Under the pieces are notes generated by a model, which made no database searches, had not been told where the DNA came from, and saw only the letters and a list, made by a program, of their open reading frames with translations. From an uncultured Prevotella sp. (lineage in GTDB: Bacteria; Bacteroidota; Bacteroidia; Bacteroidales; Bacteroidaceae): DNA of 27,814 nt. The stretch covers positions 1 to 27,814 of the forward strand of contig USPK01000018.1 of NCBI GenBank assembly GCA_900556465.1, read 5' to 3'. Below are positions 15,433 through 24,808 of the stretch, one piece after another. The position numbers were made by a program, and so were the translations under genes. Within the stretch, counting starts at the first letter, position 1. Each line of letters opens with the position of its first letter.

Positions 15433-18400
15433 ATGTTAAAAAGATTGTTACTTTTCGGGGCCCTGCTCTTCGCGACAGCGGGCGGCGGGACCTTGGCGGC
15501 ACAATCCGGTTCGCATGAAGCGGTGCAGGGCGTCGTTCGCGTGAAACTACAGCGCGAGGTGGCCCAACGCCTGGCGGCCCTTCCGGCTTCGGTCCTCACG
15601 GACCAGGCCCAGGCCACCGGCATTGCCCCGCTGGACCGCGCTGGCCAGAAAGTAGGAGCAGTCCGAATGACAAGGTTGATTCCTTACTCTCCCAAGTTTG
15701 AGGAACGCCACAAACAGTTCGGGTTGGACCTCTGGTACGAAATCCGGTTTGACTCAACGGCCGTCACTCCTGCCGAAGCACGCGCCGTCTACCAGAACGT
15801 AGCGGGCGTGCAGGTTGCAGAAACCGTGCGGCCCGTCCGCCCCATCGGCGGCGAAAAGGGCTACCGCGTGGTCGACGCGTCCAACGTGACGGTCAGCGAC
15901 GAAACGATGCCCTTCAACGACCCCCTGCTCCCGCAGCAGTGGCACTACCACAACACGGGCAGCCTGCCTGGCGCCGTAGCCGGGGCCGATGCGAACGTTT
16001 TTGCCGGATGGCAGCAGGCAACGGGCAGCCAAGACGTGCTGGTGGCCATCATTGACGGCGGATTTCAGTATGACCACCCCGACCTGGCGCAGAATGCCTT
16101 CGTCAACACGGCGGAACTGAACGGCCGTCCGGGCGTAGACGACGACGGTAACGGCTATACGGACGACATCCACGGCTATAACTTCGTCATCAACTCGGCC
16201 GATATCAATGCCCACGAACACGGTACGCACGTGGCCGGCACCGTGGGCGCTGTGAACAACAACGGCCTCGGTGTGGCCGGCGTGGCCGGCGGTAACGGAC
16301 AGGGCGGCGTGAAGATGCTCGTATGCCAGATCTTCGACACCCGCTCCAGCGCCGACGCGAACTACGCCGCAGCGCTGGTCTACGCAGCCGACATGGGAGC
16401 CTCCATCGCCCAGTGCTCCTGGGGCTGGGGCTCGCCGGACTACTACGAGCAAGCCGTGCTCGACGCCATCGACTACTTCACGGCCAATGGCGGCCAGGGC
16501 AACACGGACTACGGACTACCCGCCAAAATGCAGGGCGGCCTCTGCATCTTCGCCAACGGTAACACCGGCGACGAGGGGCAGTATTGGCCGGGATGCTACG
16601 AGCCGGTTGTGGCCGTCGGCGCCATGACCTGCATGAAGACACCGGCTTCCTACTCCACCCGCGGCACGTGGTGCGACGTCACGGCGCCGGGCGGCGACAT
16701 GGACTACGGCGAGGCGCAGGGCGTCCTCAGTACCCTGCCCAACGGCACGTACGGATACAACGAAGGGACCTCGATGGCGTGCCCGCACGTATCGGGCATC
16801 GCGGCGCTGGTCCTCTCGAAGTACGGCAACGCCCAGTTCCCGAACTCCACACTGCGTCAGCAGCTCGTCTCTTCGGTTAACGACCTCTACACGGACAATC
16901 CGGAAGCGACGGGCCTCTTTGGCAGCGGATACATCGACGCGGACAAGGCGCTCCGCATGAGTACCGGCGAAGCCCCGGGCCCCGTGACGGACATGCAGCT
17001 CACACCGTCGCAGGACAACGTCCTTGTGGAATGGACCATCCCGCAAACGCCGGAGAACTCCGTGGACCATCACGTGATCTACTACAGTACGTCGCCTTTC
17101 ACGAAGGATAACCTGAGCGGCGTGATGACCGTGAACGTGGACACGAAGTTCCAGGTTTCGGGCGACCACGTCAGTCACGAGGTGGGCAACCTCAAGTCGC
17201 TGACGACGTACTACTTTGCCATCCAGGCCGTGAACCGCTGGGGCCAGAGCTCGGAACTCTCCGAGGTGATGGAGACCCAGACGAACGCCGGCCCGACCAT
17301 GACGCTGGACGAGACGGCCCTTAGCTTCACGGCCAACGCGGCCGACGGCGGAAAAGGCGCCACACAGTTCACCATCAAGAACGAAGGCCTCGGCATCCTG
17401 AAGTATAACATCACCACTTCTACGGCTCCGAACACATTCTTCTCCACTAACGGAAAGGTGAGCCCGGGTAAGATTGTGCCCTTCACGGGTATGATGGCGG
17501 CCACGAGCGTAGAGCAGCACAGCGTGGTGAGCGCAGACTATCGGGCCGACGACTATCCGAAGACCATCTCGAACTCGGAAGGCATCTACCGCTATATCGG
17601 CGAGACGGACCTCTCGTTGCCCAACGCCCTGGCGCAGTATGTCTACGTAGACCCGAATACTTATCCCGACGGCTTCAACCTGACGGCGCTCCGCTTCGGC
17701 GGTTACGGCGGCGAGAACCCCGTCATCGAAATCTACGACGGCTCGGCCAGCATCTCGACGGCCAGTCTGCTGCAGCAGGTGGACTACTCCTTCTTCGGCT
17801 ACAACTACGACATTTCCCTCAAGGAGCAGATCTACTTCGCACCGGGTGCCTCCTTCTGGATTGTGGCCAAGTTCCCGGCCGGACAGGAACAGCCCCTGGG
17901 CGTCGGTCTCTCTACGGACGACGGCGCGACGAAGCAGTACAGCTTCTACAGCTGCGACGGCGGAAACACGTGGACACAGCTGAGCGAAGTGCTCCGTGCC
18001 GGCAACATGACGGACATAGCCGACGTGGCCACGTTCGACGTGTATGCCATCAGCAAGAACCCGGACTGGAGCTCCGTCCTCGTGATTGATCCGCAGGAAG
18101 CCTCTGTCCGTCCGGGCGAGAGCCAGGTGGTGAAAGTAGAGAACGACGGCCAGAAGCTCGTCAACGGCACGTACAAGTTTAACCTCTACGTCAACGCGAA
18201 CGAGGACAACCGCCCGAAGCAGACGGTACAGGCCACGCTCACCGTGGACGGCTATGCGCCCGAACTCACCTCGGCCCAAATGGTAGACTTCGGCGACCTG
18301 CTCGTCGGCGAAAGTAAGACGCTCGACGTCGAGATAGTGAACAACGGCTACGGCGACTTTTCCGGTTCGTGGGGCTCGTTGAGCAGCAGCAATATTGCCA

Positions 18401-21400
18401 GCAGTTCGGACCAGTTCACCGTTCCGACCTACGCCGAGGCCTTTGCGGCCCGCTCCACGGGTAAGCTGTCCGTCACCTTCAAGCCGACCAAGAGCGGCAG
18501 CCACAGCGGCAACGTAATCCTGACCGATGCCGAAGGCCACACGTATAGTTTCATCGTGCGCGGCGTCGCAGCCATGCCCGCCAAGATCGAGGTGAACACG
18601 GCAGAACTTGACTTCGGCGAGCTCGCAGTAGGCGGCGAGGAGAAATCTGCAACGTTCACCATCAAGAACACCGGCGAGTACCCGTTGCAGTACGTATTCC
18701 CGAAGTTCAGCAACGCCACCATCGAGAACAGCACCGCAGCCGTACACCGCTTCGGCTACTCCTACATCTCGAACCTCAACGGCAGCACGGACTTCGCCTA
18801 CGACGGCAATCCGGCACTCAGTAGCGAAACGGACGTGACCAGTCAGATCAGCGGCCTTTCCTGGTCGTCTGAAGCCATCAGCCTTGGCTTTGACTTCCCC
18901 TTCTACGGTCAGAACTACGACCACATCTATATCACGTCGTACGGCGGCTTGAGTGTCCAGACCATTGACGGTAACATTCAGTGCATGGTGCCGACCGGTA
19001 CCTGCGTGCAGGGTCTGGGTTACATCTCGCCCTATGTCAACTCCGGCAAGCTCATGTTCAACGCCAACAGTAAGGTGACCTACGGCCGCCAGGACGGCAA
19101 GTTTGTCGTGAAGTATAAGGACGTGCTCACCGCGGCAACGAACGGTGGCAGCGAGTACGTGCCCATCAGCTACCACGTGGCACTCTGCGACGACGGCAGC
19201 GTGGAAATCTACTACGACAACTACGACCGCAGCCTCGTCTTCTATGATGGTGAGAACAACTATATCGGTGTGAGCGACATCGAGTGTGACGACCCGATGA
19301 CCGTTACCGACGCCAACATGGTACACGACGACGGCAGCACGCTCTACCAGGCCGTGCAGACCGGGACCGCCATCAAGATCGTAGCGCCCGCCAAGTCGTT
19401 CGTCACGGGCCTGTCCAGCACGGACGGCATGATTAACATCGGCGAGGAGAAGACCATCACCGTAACGGCGCAGGCAGACGAAACGCTCTACGCCGGTAAC
19501 CAGACGAACCTGCTGACACTCATCACCAACGATCCGACGCAGCCCAGCGTTTCCCTCACACTGCGCGCTAACATCACCGGTGAGAACCTTCAGCCCGCCG
19601 TTACCATCGACTCCACGTCCGTCAACTTCGGCGAGGTGTTCCGTACGGCCGACGTGAAGGCCACTATCCTGCTGCGCAATACGGGTAACGACACGCTCCG
19701 TGTCGCCAGCGTCGGCACGACGGAAGGTAACGTCGTTCTGGCCGACGCCGTGAAAGCCGGCTTCAAGGTAGCCGCAGGCAGCGGCCGCGATATCGTCGTG
19801 ACGCTCCCGACCGAGCAGGAAGGCAGCGTAGCCGACACCATCGTCATCACCTATACCGACGGCACGACCACGCGTATCCCCGTCAAGGCCACCGTTATCG
19901 GCGCGCCCGAGTGGAACGTCGCTCCGGAAACCATCAGTGTGACCACGCCCTTCGGCACTCCGGTCGGACAGACGCTCACTATCTCCAACCCGGGCAACGA
20001 GGCACTCACGTTCAAGAATGTGCCTAACCCGTGGATTGACCTCGTAGACCTGGAAGAAGACGGCGCGCCCGAAGTCGACTACGTCTACAAGTCGCGCACC
20101 GACTATGACGACATCTCCTACGAGTGGATAGACCTGACGAACGACCCCGAGGCCGAGCATCAAGACATGACGTACTACGTCGACAAGACTGACTTCTACA
20201 CCGTAGAGCTCCCGTTCGAATTCCCCTTCTACGGCAAGAAGTACAAGACGATGTACATCTACAACACGGGCTTCGTGTCCTTCTCCGAACACGAAGACTA
20301 CAAGATGTTCCCCGAACCGCCCGCCACGCTTCCGGACGACGATACGTTCTACACGAACATTATCGCGCCGTTCTGGGGCAATCACAGCATGAACACGACC
20401 TACGAGGCCGGTACTTACTACAAGAGTGAAGGCGACTACGTTGTCGTTTCCTACGTGAACTACGGTAATTCCGTGATGATCGGCATGGACTTCCAGCTGA
20501 TTCTCTATAAGGACGGCCGCTACAAGTTCCAGTACTACCTCGAGCCGGACGGCATGATGAACGGCGTCTTCGGCTTGGCCGGTATTCAGGACGAGAATGC
20601 CGAGCGCGGCTTCGAGTTGCCCGAGCAATACATCGCCGACGGCAACGCCGTGGAATTCTATCCGACGCGCAGCTACACCGTGCCGGCAGGCGGCCAGGTA
20701 GAGCTCCCGCTCGAAGTACAGGCCGACAGCCTCGGCGGCAACTACACCTCGGCTCTGACGTTCAGCACGAACGTGCCCTCACTGCCGACGGCCGAAGTGC
20801 CCCTGAACATCGAAATCCAGGGTGAACCGCAACCCGTATGGCCCGAGTCGGTCGGTGGCGAAGCCGTAAGCAATCCGAACGCTTACCTGCCCCTCGAGTA
20901 CGAGTTCACCGTGTCCAACACCGGAACCAAGGCCTTCACCATCGAAGGCGTCGAGGGCGGCCTGGTAGACTACTCGATGCCCGCCACGCTCATGGTCTAC
21001 ACGACCTACACCGACTGGCTCATGGGCGGAACAGTAACCGGCTGGACCTACTATCAGCCGGGCATGCAGTTTGAAGTAGGGTTCGAGCCCGTCCGCTTCA
21101 AGGTCGTCTTCAGCGACCTGTACACGGTGAACGACTATGCGACGGACATCGTGTTCCGCGTAAGCGGGCTCGACAGCGAAACGGTCACCGTGCCCTTCCG
21201 CCTGTCCATCACGGAAGCTCCCGTATTGGGCTTCGACCAGCCCGCCATCGAAGTCAATGGCGTAGCGGCCGACTACCAAGGCGAAGCGTCGGTGAACATG
21301 CTCAACACGGGTAAGTACAAGCTGACCTACTCGCTCCGTCTCGACCCGAACGGTGTCGGCGAATCGGCCCCCGTCATCGACGGCGGCGGCGTGATGCCGG

Positions 21401-23151
21401 GCATCATGAACGTTGTAGCCGACTCGCTGAGCCAGTCGCAGCAGGTACTCTTCAAGCACAAGTCGACGGCCGTCGAGCCGCACACCGTCTTTGAAGGCTT
21501 CCCCTACGATGTGCCCAACTTCGACTGCAACAACCTCCTCTACTACCCGATTCTCGACGTAGAGCAGCCCGCCAGCGCCCAGCTCGGCTCGGGCGACAAG
21601 GTAAACGACTTCTACGCCGCCACGCGCTACGTGGCGCCCGCCGAAGGCTTCAACCTGTCGCACCTCTACTTCTACGGCGTAGTAGGCAGCCGCGAGAACG
21701 TTGACATAGAGGCCACCGTCGTGGGCAGCAGCGACGTAACCAGCGACCGTATCATCGGCCACGGCACGCTCCACGTTGACAGCGAGGAGATGGGCGCCGA
21801 CGGCCGCTACTACGGTGAGTCGCGCCTGCTGGAGTTCGACAAGCCCATCTACATCAACCCGGCCGACACGTTCTACGTAGTGCTGAAGTTCCCCGCCGGC
21901 TACGAGTACTCCATGTGGCTCGCCCAGAAGAGCGACCGCGTAACCCCGAACCGCTTCATGGCTTGGTTCGCCGACATGGGCTGGATCGACGTAGCCGCAG
22001 AGCTTGAGATGCAGTACGGCTCCATGGGCTTCTTCATGACCTGCGTAGAGGAAACGCCCGGTTCACCTTGGATCAAGCTGCTCAACGATAAGACCGAGGG
22101 CGAGCTGGCCGTAGGCGAATCGTTGCCCGTGAAGGTTGCGTTCGACGCCACCCGGGCCTACTTCAAGAAGGGTAACAAGGCCATGCTCGTCGTTAAGAGC
22201 AACGACCCGAACCAGCCCGTCTACAACTTCCCGATTACGCTCAACCTCAACGACGCGCCGGTCATCAGCGCGCCCGAAGGAACCCCGACCGTTCCCGAGA
22301 ACGACTCTATCGACGTGCCCTTGACGGTAGTCGACGAGGAGGGTGACGCCTTCACCGTGGCCCTGACCGACGAGGCGGGCGTCGCTTCCCTGGGCGCCTA
22401 CAGCGTGTCCAGCGGCGAGAGCGCCAACGTCACTGTCGAAGGCAATACGCTCCACGTAGCCGCCGGCGACACCCTGACGCTCAACGTCCGTCTCCAGCCC
22501 GACTACACCATGGCCGGCACGCACAGCTTCACGCTGACCGCTACCGACGCCTTGGGCAACAGCACGACGAAGAGTGTCGCCTACAACGTGGAGAACGTGA
22601 ACCGCGCGCCGCAGTACGTCGGTCCCGACTCCATCTGCGTAGCGCTCGGCAGCGTCTCGGATGTATTTGCGTTCAACTCCATCTTCACCGACGCCGACGG
22701 TGACGAGATGAGCTTCAACGCTGCGCTCAGCGACACCGAGTTTGCCACCCTCTTCACGGATGCCTCCGGCTTCATCGTCAACGGCCGCAAGCTGGGCAAG
22801 ACTACGCTCACGCTGACCGCCACCGACGCCGCCGGACAGACCACGACGGCCCAGATGACCGTGAACGTGGCCACGACGACCGGCATCAGTGACGTGAAGG
22901 ACGGCGCGGCTGTCAGCGTCAGCCCGACCCTGGTCAAGACGACGACGACCGTCACGCTCGGCCAAGGCGCCAAGAGCGTGGCCTACCGCCTCTACGACGC
23001 GTCCGGCAAGCTCCTCCTCAACGAGGCTGCCGTCAACGTCGCCGCCGGCACCAGCCGTACGCTCGACCTGACGGACTTCACTCCGGGCACCTACTACCTC
23101 GAAGTGACGGCCGACGGCCAGCGCACCAGCGTCACGCTGCTGAAGCAATAA
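15433..23151 (+). CDS. Giant secreted S8 (subtilisin-like) serine protease with type IX secretion tail
   Basis: A 2572-residue exported protease. The signal peptide is MLKRLLLFGALLFATAGGG, with cleavage near AAQ-SG. A propeptide-like part leads to the subtilase domain with Asp208 (IIDGG), His263 (HGTHVAGT) and Ser447 (GTSMACPHVSG), all intact. A fibronectin III domain follows (about 516-618). Then come several beta-sandwich anchor modules of the xxLDFGELAVGxxxxxTFTIKNTG type, two FPFYG modules (from about 1155 and 1597), a duplicated GFNLxxLxFxG...KFPAG module (about 747-845 and 2072-2190) and two cadherin-like domains (about 2276-2482). The last 80 residues, with LYDASGKLL and LTDFTPGTYYLEVTADG, form a Por/T9SS type A sorting domain, so it should cross the outer membrane and be surface-bound or released. 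ATG 15433 is chosen because the signal peptide begins there. It stands alone between cydA and cydB with its own promoter and terminator, and looks less GC-rich than its neighbours. Confidence 0.95.
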   Translation: MLKRLLLFGALLFATAGGGTLAAQSGSHEAVQGVVRVKLQREVAQRLAALPASVLTDQAQATGIAPLDRAGQKVGAVRMTRLIPYSPKFEERHKQFGLDLWYEIRFDSTAVTPAEARAVYQNVAGVQVAETVRPVRPIGGEKGYRVVDASNVTVSDETMPFNDPLLPQQWHYHNTGSLPGAVAGADANVFAGWQQATGSQDVLVAIIDGGFQYDHPDLAQNAFVNTAELNGRPGVDDDGNGYTDDIHGYNFVINSADINAHEHGTHVAGTVGAVNNNGLGVAGVAGGNGQGGVKMLVCQIFDTRSSADANYAAALVYAADMGASIAQCSWGWGSPDYYEQAVLDAIDYFTANGGQGNTDYGLPAKMQGGLCIFANGNTGDEGQYWPGCYEPVVAVGAMTCMKTPASYSTRGTWCDVTAPGGDMDYGEAQGVLSTLPNGTYGYNEGTSMACPHVSGIAALVLSKYGNAQFPNSTLRQQLVSSVNDLYTDNPEATGLFGSGYIDADKALRMSTGEAPGPVTDMQLTPSQDNVLVEWTIPQTPENSVDHHVIYYSTSPFTKDNLSGVMTVNVDTKFQVSGDHVSHEVGNLKSLTTYYFAIQAVNRWGQSSELSEVMETQTNAGPTMTLDETALSFTANAADGGKGATQFTIKNEGLGILKYNITTSTAPNTFFSTNGKVSPGKIVPFTGMMAATSVEQHSVVSADYRADDYPKTISNSEGIYRYIGETDLSLPNALAQYVYVDPNTYPDGFNLTALRFGGYGGENPVIEIYDGSASISTASLLQQVDYSFFGYNYDISLKEQIYFAPGASFWIVAKFPAGQEQPLGVGLSTDDGATKQYSFYSCDGGNTWTQLSEVLRAGNMTDIADVATFDVYAISKNPDWSSVLVIDPQEASVRPGESQVVKVENDGQKLVNGTYKFNLYVNANEDNRPKQTVQATLTVDGYAPELTSAQMVDFGDLLVGESKTLDVEIVNNGYGDFSGSWGSLSSSNIASSSDQFTVPTYAEAFAARSTGKLSVTFKPTKSGSHSGNVILTDAEGHTYSFIVRGVAAMPAKIEVNTAELDFGELAVGGEEKSATFTIKNTGEYPLQYVFPKFSNATIENSTAAVHRFGYSYISNLNGSTDFAYDGNPALSSETDVTSQISGLSWSSEAISLGFDFPFYGQNYDHIYITSYGGLSVQTIDGNIQCMVPTGTCVQGLGYISPYVNSGKLMFNANSKVTYGRQDGKFVVKYKDVLTAATNGGSEYVPISYHVALCDDGSVEIYYDNYDRSLVFYDGENNYIGVSDIECDDPMTVTDANMVHDDGSTLYQAVQTGTAIKIVAPAKSFVTGLSSTDGMINIGEEKTITVTAQADETLYAGNQTNLLTLITNDPTQPSVSLTLRANITGENLQPAVTIDSTSVNFGEVFRTADVKATILLRNTGNDTLRVASVGTTEGNVVLADAVKAGFKVAAGSGRDIVVTLPTEQEGSVADTIVITYTDGTTTRIPVKATVIGAPEWNVAPETISVTTPFGTPVGQTLTISNPGNEALTFKNVPNPWIDLVDLEEDGAPEVDYVYKSRTDYDDISYEWIDLTNDPEAEHQDMTYYVDKTDFYTVELPFEFPFYGKKYKTMYIYNTGFVSFSEHEDYKMFPEPPATLPDDDTFYTNIIAPFWGNHSMNTTYEAGTYYKSEGDYVVVSYVNYGNSVMIGMDFQLILYKDGRYKFQYYLEPDGMMNGVFGLAGIQDENAERGFELPEQYIADGNAVEFYPTRSYTVPAGGQVELPLEVQADSLGGNYTSALTFSTNVPSLPTAEVPLNIEIQGEPQPVWPESVGGEAVSNPNAYLPLEYEFTVSNTGTKAFTIEGVEGGLVDYSMPATLMVYTTYTDWLMGGTVTGWTYYQPGMQFEVGFEPVRFKVVFSDLYTVNDYATDIVFRVSGLDSETVTVPFRLSITEAPVLGFDQPAIEVNGVAADYQGEASVNMLNTGKYKLTYSLRLDPNGVGESAPVIDGGGVMPGIMNVVADSLSQSQQVLFKHKSTAVEPHTVFEGFPYDVPNFDCNNLLYYPILDVEQPASAQLGSGDKVNDFYAATRYVAPAEGFNLSHLYFYGVVGSRENVDIEATVVGSSDVTSDRIIGHGTLHVDSEEMGADGRYYGESRLLEFDKPIYINPADTFYVVLKFPAGYEYSMWLAQKSDRVTPNRFMAWFADMGWIDVAAELEMQYGSMGFFMTCVEETPGSPWIKLLNDKTEGELAVGESLPVKVAFDATRAYFKKGNKAMLVVKSNDPNQPVYNFPITLNLNDAPVISAPEGTPTVPENDSIDVPLTVVDEEGDAFTVALTDEAGVASLGAYSVSSGESANVTVEGNTLHVAAGDTLTLNVRLQPDYTMAGTHSFTLTATDALGNSTTKSVAYNVENVNRAPQYVGPDSICVALGSVSDVFAFNSIFTDADGDEMSFNAALSDTEFATLFTDASGFIVNGRKLGKTTLTLTATDAAGQTTTAQMTVNVATTTGISDVKDGAAVSVSPTLVKTTTTVTLGQGAKSVAYRLYDASGKLLLNEAAVNVAAGTSRTLDLTDFTPGTYYLEVTADGQRTSVTLLKQ

Positions 23152-23188
23152 GAACGGACGGACCCACGCCGGTCCGCTTCCCGATATG

Positions 23189-23226
23189 AAAGAGGGCGCC
23201 CCCGCACTGCGCGGGGCGCCCTCTTT
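23189..23226. terminator. Terminator after the S8 protease gene
   Basis: AAAGAGGGCGCC (23189-23200) pairs perfectly with GGCGCCCTCTTT (23215-23226), with further GC pairing inside the loop. The A and T ends allow function in both directions. It lies about 37 bp after the stop codon and isolates cydB from the protease transcript. Confidence 0.88.
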
Positions 23227-23322
23227 GCGTCGCAGGGGGCGCCGGGCGACGCCCAGAGGCCCCGCGGTGCCCTTTTGTGCAAAAAAATCGGCATCGCGGC
23301 GGTGCTGATAAAATATTCTTCT

Positions 23323-23330
23323 TACCTTTG
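23323..23330 (+). promoter_or_regulatory. -7 box of cydB
   Basis: TACCTTTG matches TAnnTTTG, 37 bases before the cydB ATG, within an AT-rich stretch. No clear TTTG is seen at the -33 distance. It implies that cydB is transcribed independently of cydA. Confidence 0.6.
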
Positions 23331-23367
23331 CTTGGGTCCAGCCGACCTCTAACCCTATCTACAGCTC

Positions 23368-24519
23368 ATGATAACCTACACGTTCCTACAAAACTACTGG
23401 TGGTTTCTCATCGCCCTGCTGGGCGGTCTGCTCGTCTTCCTGCTCTTCGTGCAGGGAGCCAACACGCTCATTTTCCGCCTTGGGCGCGACGAAGCGGAGC
23501 GTAGCCTCATCGTCAACTCGACCGGGCGCAAGTGGGAGTTCACGTTCACCACGCTCGTCACGTTCGGCGGCGCTTTCTTCGCCGCCTTTCCCCTGTTCTA
23601 CAGCACCAGTTTCGGCGGCGCCTACTGGGTATGGATGCTCATCCTCGCCACGTTCGTCTTCCAAGCCGTCAGCTACGAGTTCCAATCGAAAGCCGGCAAC
23701 GTGATGGGGCGCAACGTCTACCGCCGCCTGCTCGTGCTCAACGGCGTGCTGGGCCCCTTTCTGCTCGGAGTGGCCGTAGCCACCTTCTTCACCGGCTCGG
23801 CCTTCGTCGTCGACAAGGGGGCCATGGGCAGCGGCGAAGCCTTGGCGCCCGCCATCAGCCAGTGGGCCAACGCCTGGCACGGGCTCGACGCGCTGGCCGA
23901 ACCGCGCAACCTGCTGCTGGGCTTCAGCCTCGTGTTTCTGGCCCGCGTGCTCGGCGCGCTCTACCTCATCGACAACATCGACGACGAGGGGCTGCGCCCC
24001 CGCCTGCGCCGCCAGGTGGGCGTCGACGCCATCTGCTTCCTGCTCTTCTTCCTGACTTTCGCCGCCCTCCTGTTCACGGGCCGCGGCTATGCCGTCGGCG
24101 AGGACGGGACAATAAGGACCGAGGCCTTCAAGTACTGGCACAACCTGCTCGCCATGCCTGCCACGTTCGCCCTGCTCGTGGTCGGCGTGGTGCTCGTCCT
24201 GCTGGGCATCGGACGCACCCTGTTGCGGCCCGCCTTTGTCCGCGGCATCTGGCCCGCAGGCATCGGCACAGTGCTCACGGTCGTGGCCCTCTTCCTGCTG
24301 GCCGGCTACAACGGGACGCCCTACTACCCCTCGAACGCCGACCCGCAAAGCTCGCTCACCCTGGCCAACAGCTGCTCGAGCGAGACCACGCTGCGCACCA
24401 TGGCGTGGGTATCGCTGCTCATCCCCTTCGTGCTGGCCTACATCGCCTACGCCTGGCACGCCATTGACCGCCGCAGCCTGACGCGCGGCGAACTAGAGAC
24501 GGAGGAGCACAAATACTGA
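23368..24519 (+). CDS. cydB: Cytochrome bd quinol oxidase subunit II
   Basis: Second subunit of the bd oxidase, forming the heterodimer with CydA in the inner membrane. The 383-residue product has the family length and about eight to nine membrane segments. It contains the N-terminal FLQNYWWFLIALLGGLLVFLLFVQGAN, corresponding to the conserved WF-x-hydrophobic-x-GFDxGxxxL-type first helix in its Bacteroidota form, then GRKWEFTFTTLVTFGGAFFAAFPLFYSTSFGG, a strongly conserved CydB block. The C-terminal YNGTPYYPSNADPQSSLTLANSCSS loop is also typical. The gene is complete and followed by a terminator. It is detached from cydA by the S8 protease gene and has its own -7 box. Confidence 0.96.
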   Translation: MITYTFLQNYWWFLIALLGGLLVFLLFVQGANTLIFRLGRDEAERSLIVNSTGRKWEFTFTTLVTFGGAFFAAFPLFYSTSFGGAYWVWMLILATFVFQAVSYEFQSKAGNVMGRNVYRRLLVLNGVLGPFLLGVAVATFFTGSAFVVDKGAMGSGEALAPAISQWANAWHGLDALAEPRNLLLGFSLVFLARVLGALYLIDNIDDEGLRPRLRRQVGVDAICFLLFFLTFAALLFTGRGYAVGEDGTIRTEAFKYWHNLLAMPATFALLVVGVVLVLLGIGRTLLRPAFVRGIWPAGIGTVLTVVALFLLAGYNGTPYYPSNADPQSSLTLANSCSSETTLRTMAWVSLLIPFVLAYIAYAWHAIDRRSLTRGELETEEHKY

Positions 24520-24541
24520 CCCCGACGGCCTCCGGCTGCCG

Positions 24542-24597
24542 GCCCCGCCCCGTTGCCCGTCCGCCCGCGTGCGGCCTGTAGCGGGGCGGGGCTTTTT
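24542..24597 (+). terminator. Rho-independent terminator of cydB
   Basis: GCCCCGCCCCG (24542-24552) pairs perfectly with CGGGGCGGGGC (24582-24592), and TTTTT follows. The 29-base loop is GC-rich and may fold further. Confidence 0.85.
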
Positions 24598-24633
24598 CCG
24601 GGGCGCGGGGCGCGGCGGACAGTCGCCGCAAAC

Positions 24634-24692
24634 ACGGGGCTAAGGCCCGTAAAAACTGGAATAGGCCCCGTAAAAACTGGGCTAAGGCCCGT
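24634..24692. repeat. Intergenic repeat cluster D (three 21-nt units, flipped linker)
   Basis: The core GGGCTAAGGCC occurs twice, with a degenerate unit (GGAATAGGCCC) between. The linker CGTAAAAACTGG appears at 24648 and 24669, a 21-nt period. Compared with clusters A and B the linker is the reverse complement while the cores keep their orientation. It lies between the cydB terminator and the acetyltransferase promoter. Confidence 0.85.
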
Positions 24693-24743
24693 TGGCGGGC
24701 CAAATATCGGCCGCGGCGCATCCCCTATCGCCGGAAAAATTCT

Positions 24744-24751
24744 TAACTTTG
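24744..24751 (+). promoter_or_regulatory. -7 box of the acetyltransferase gene
   Basis: TAACTTTG is a perfect Bacteroidota -7 element, 57 bases before the ATG. No convincing -33 TTTG is present. It may also drive parE, which follows 70 bp after this gene. Confidence 0.6.
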
Positions 24752-24808
24752 CTCCGAAAAGCGGCCCGCCGACTCCGGGCCGTTCCTTAACGCTTTAACT
24801 CCGGACTC

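Noticed and set aside
16516..20628. A 1370-codon open frame on the minus strand inside the S8 protease gene
   Set aside because: It is an antisense shadow of a long GC-rich gene: no recognisable motif, no promoter, valine/histidine/arginine-rich composition. The plus-strand protein has an intact catalytic triad and domains.
24553..24798. An open frame with repeated TGLRPV-like segments, also seen near 4145-4552
   Set aside because: The repeated peptide comes only from the 21-nt intergenic repeat being read in frame (seven codons per unit); there is no start context or homology.
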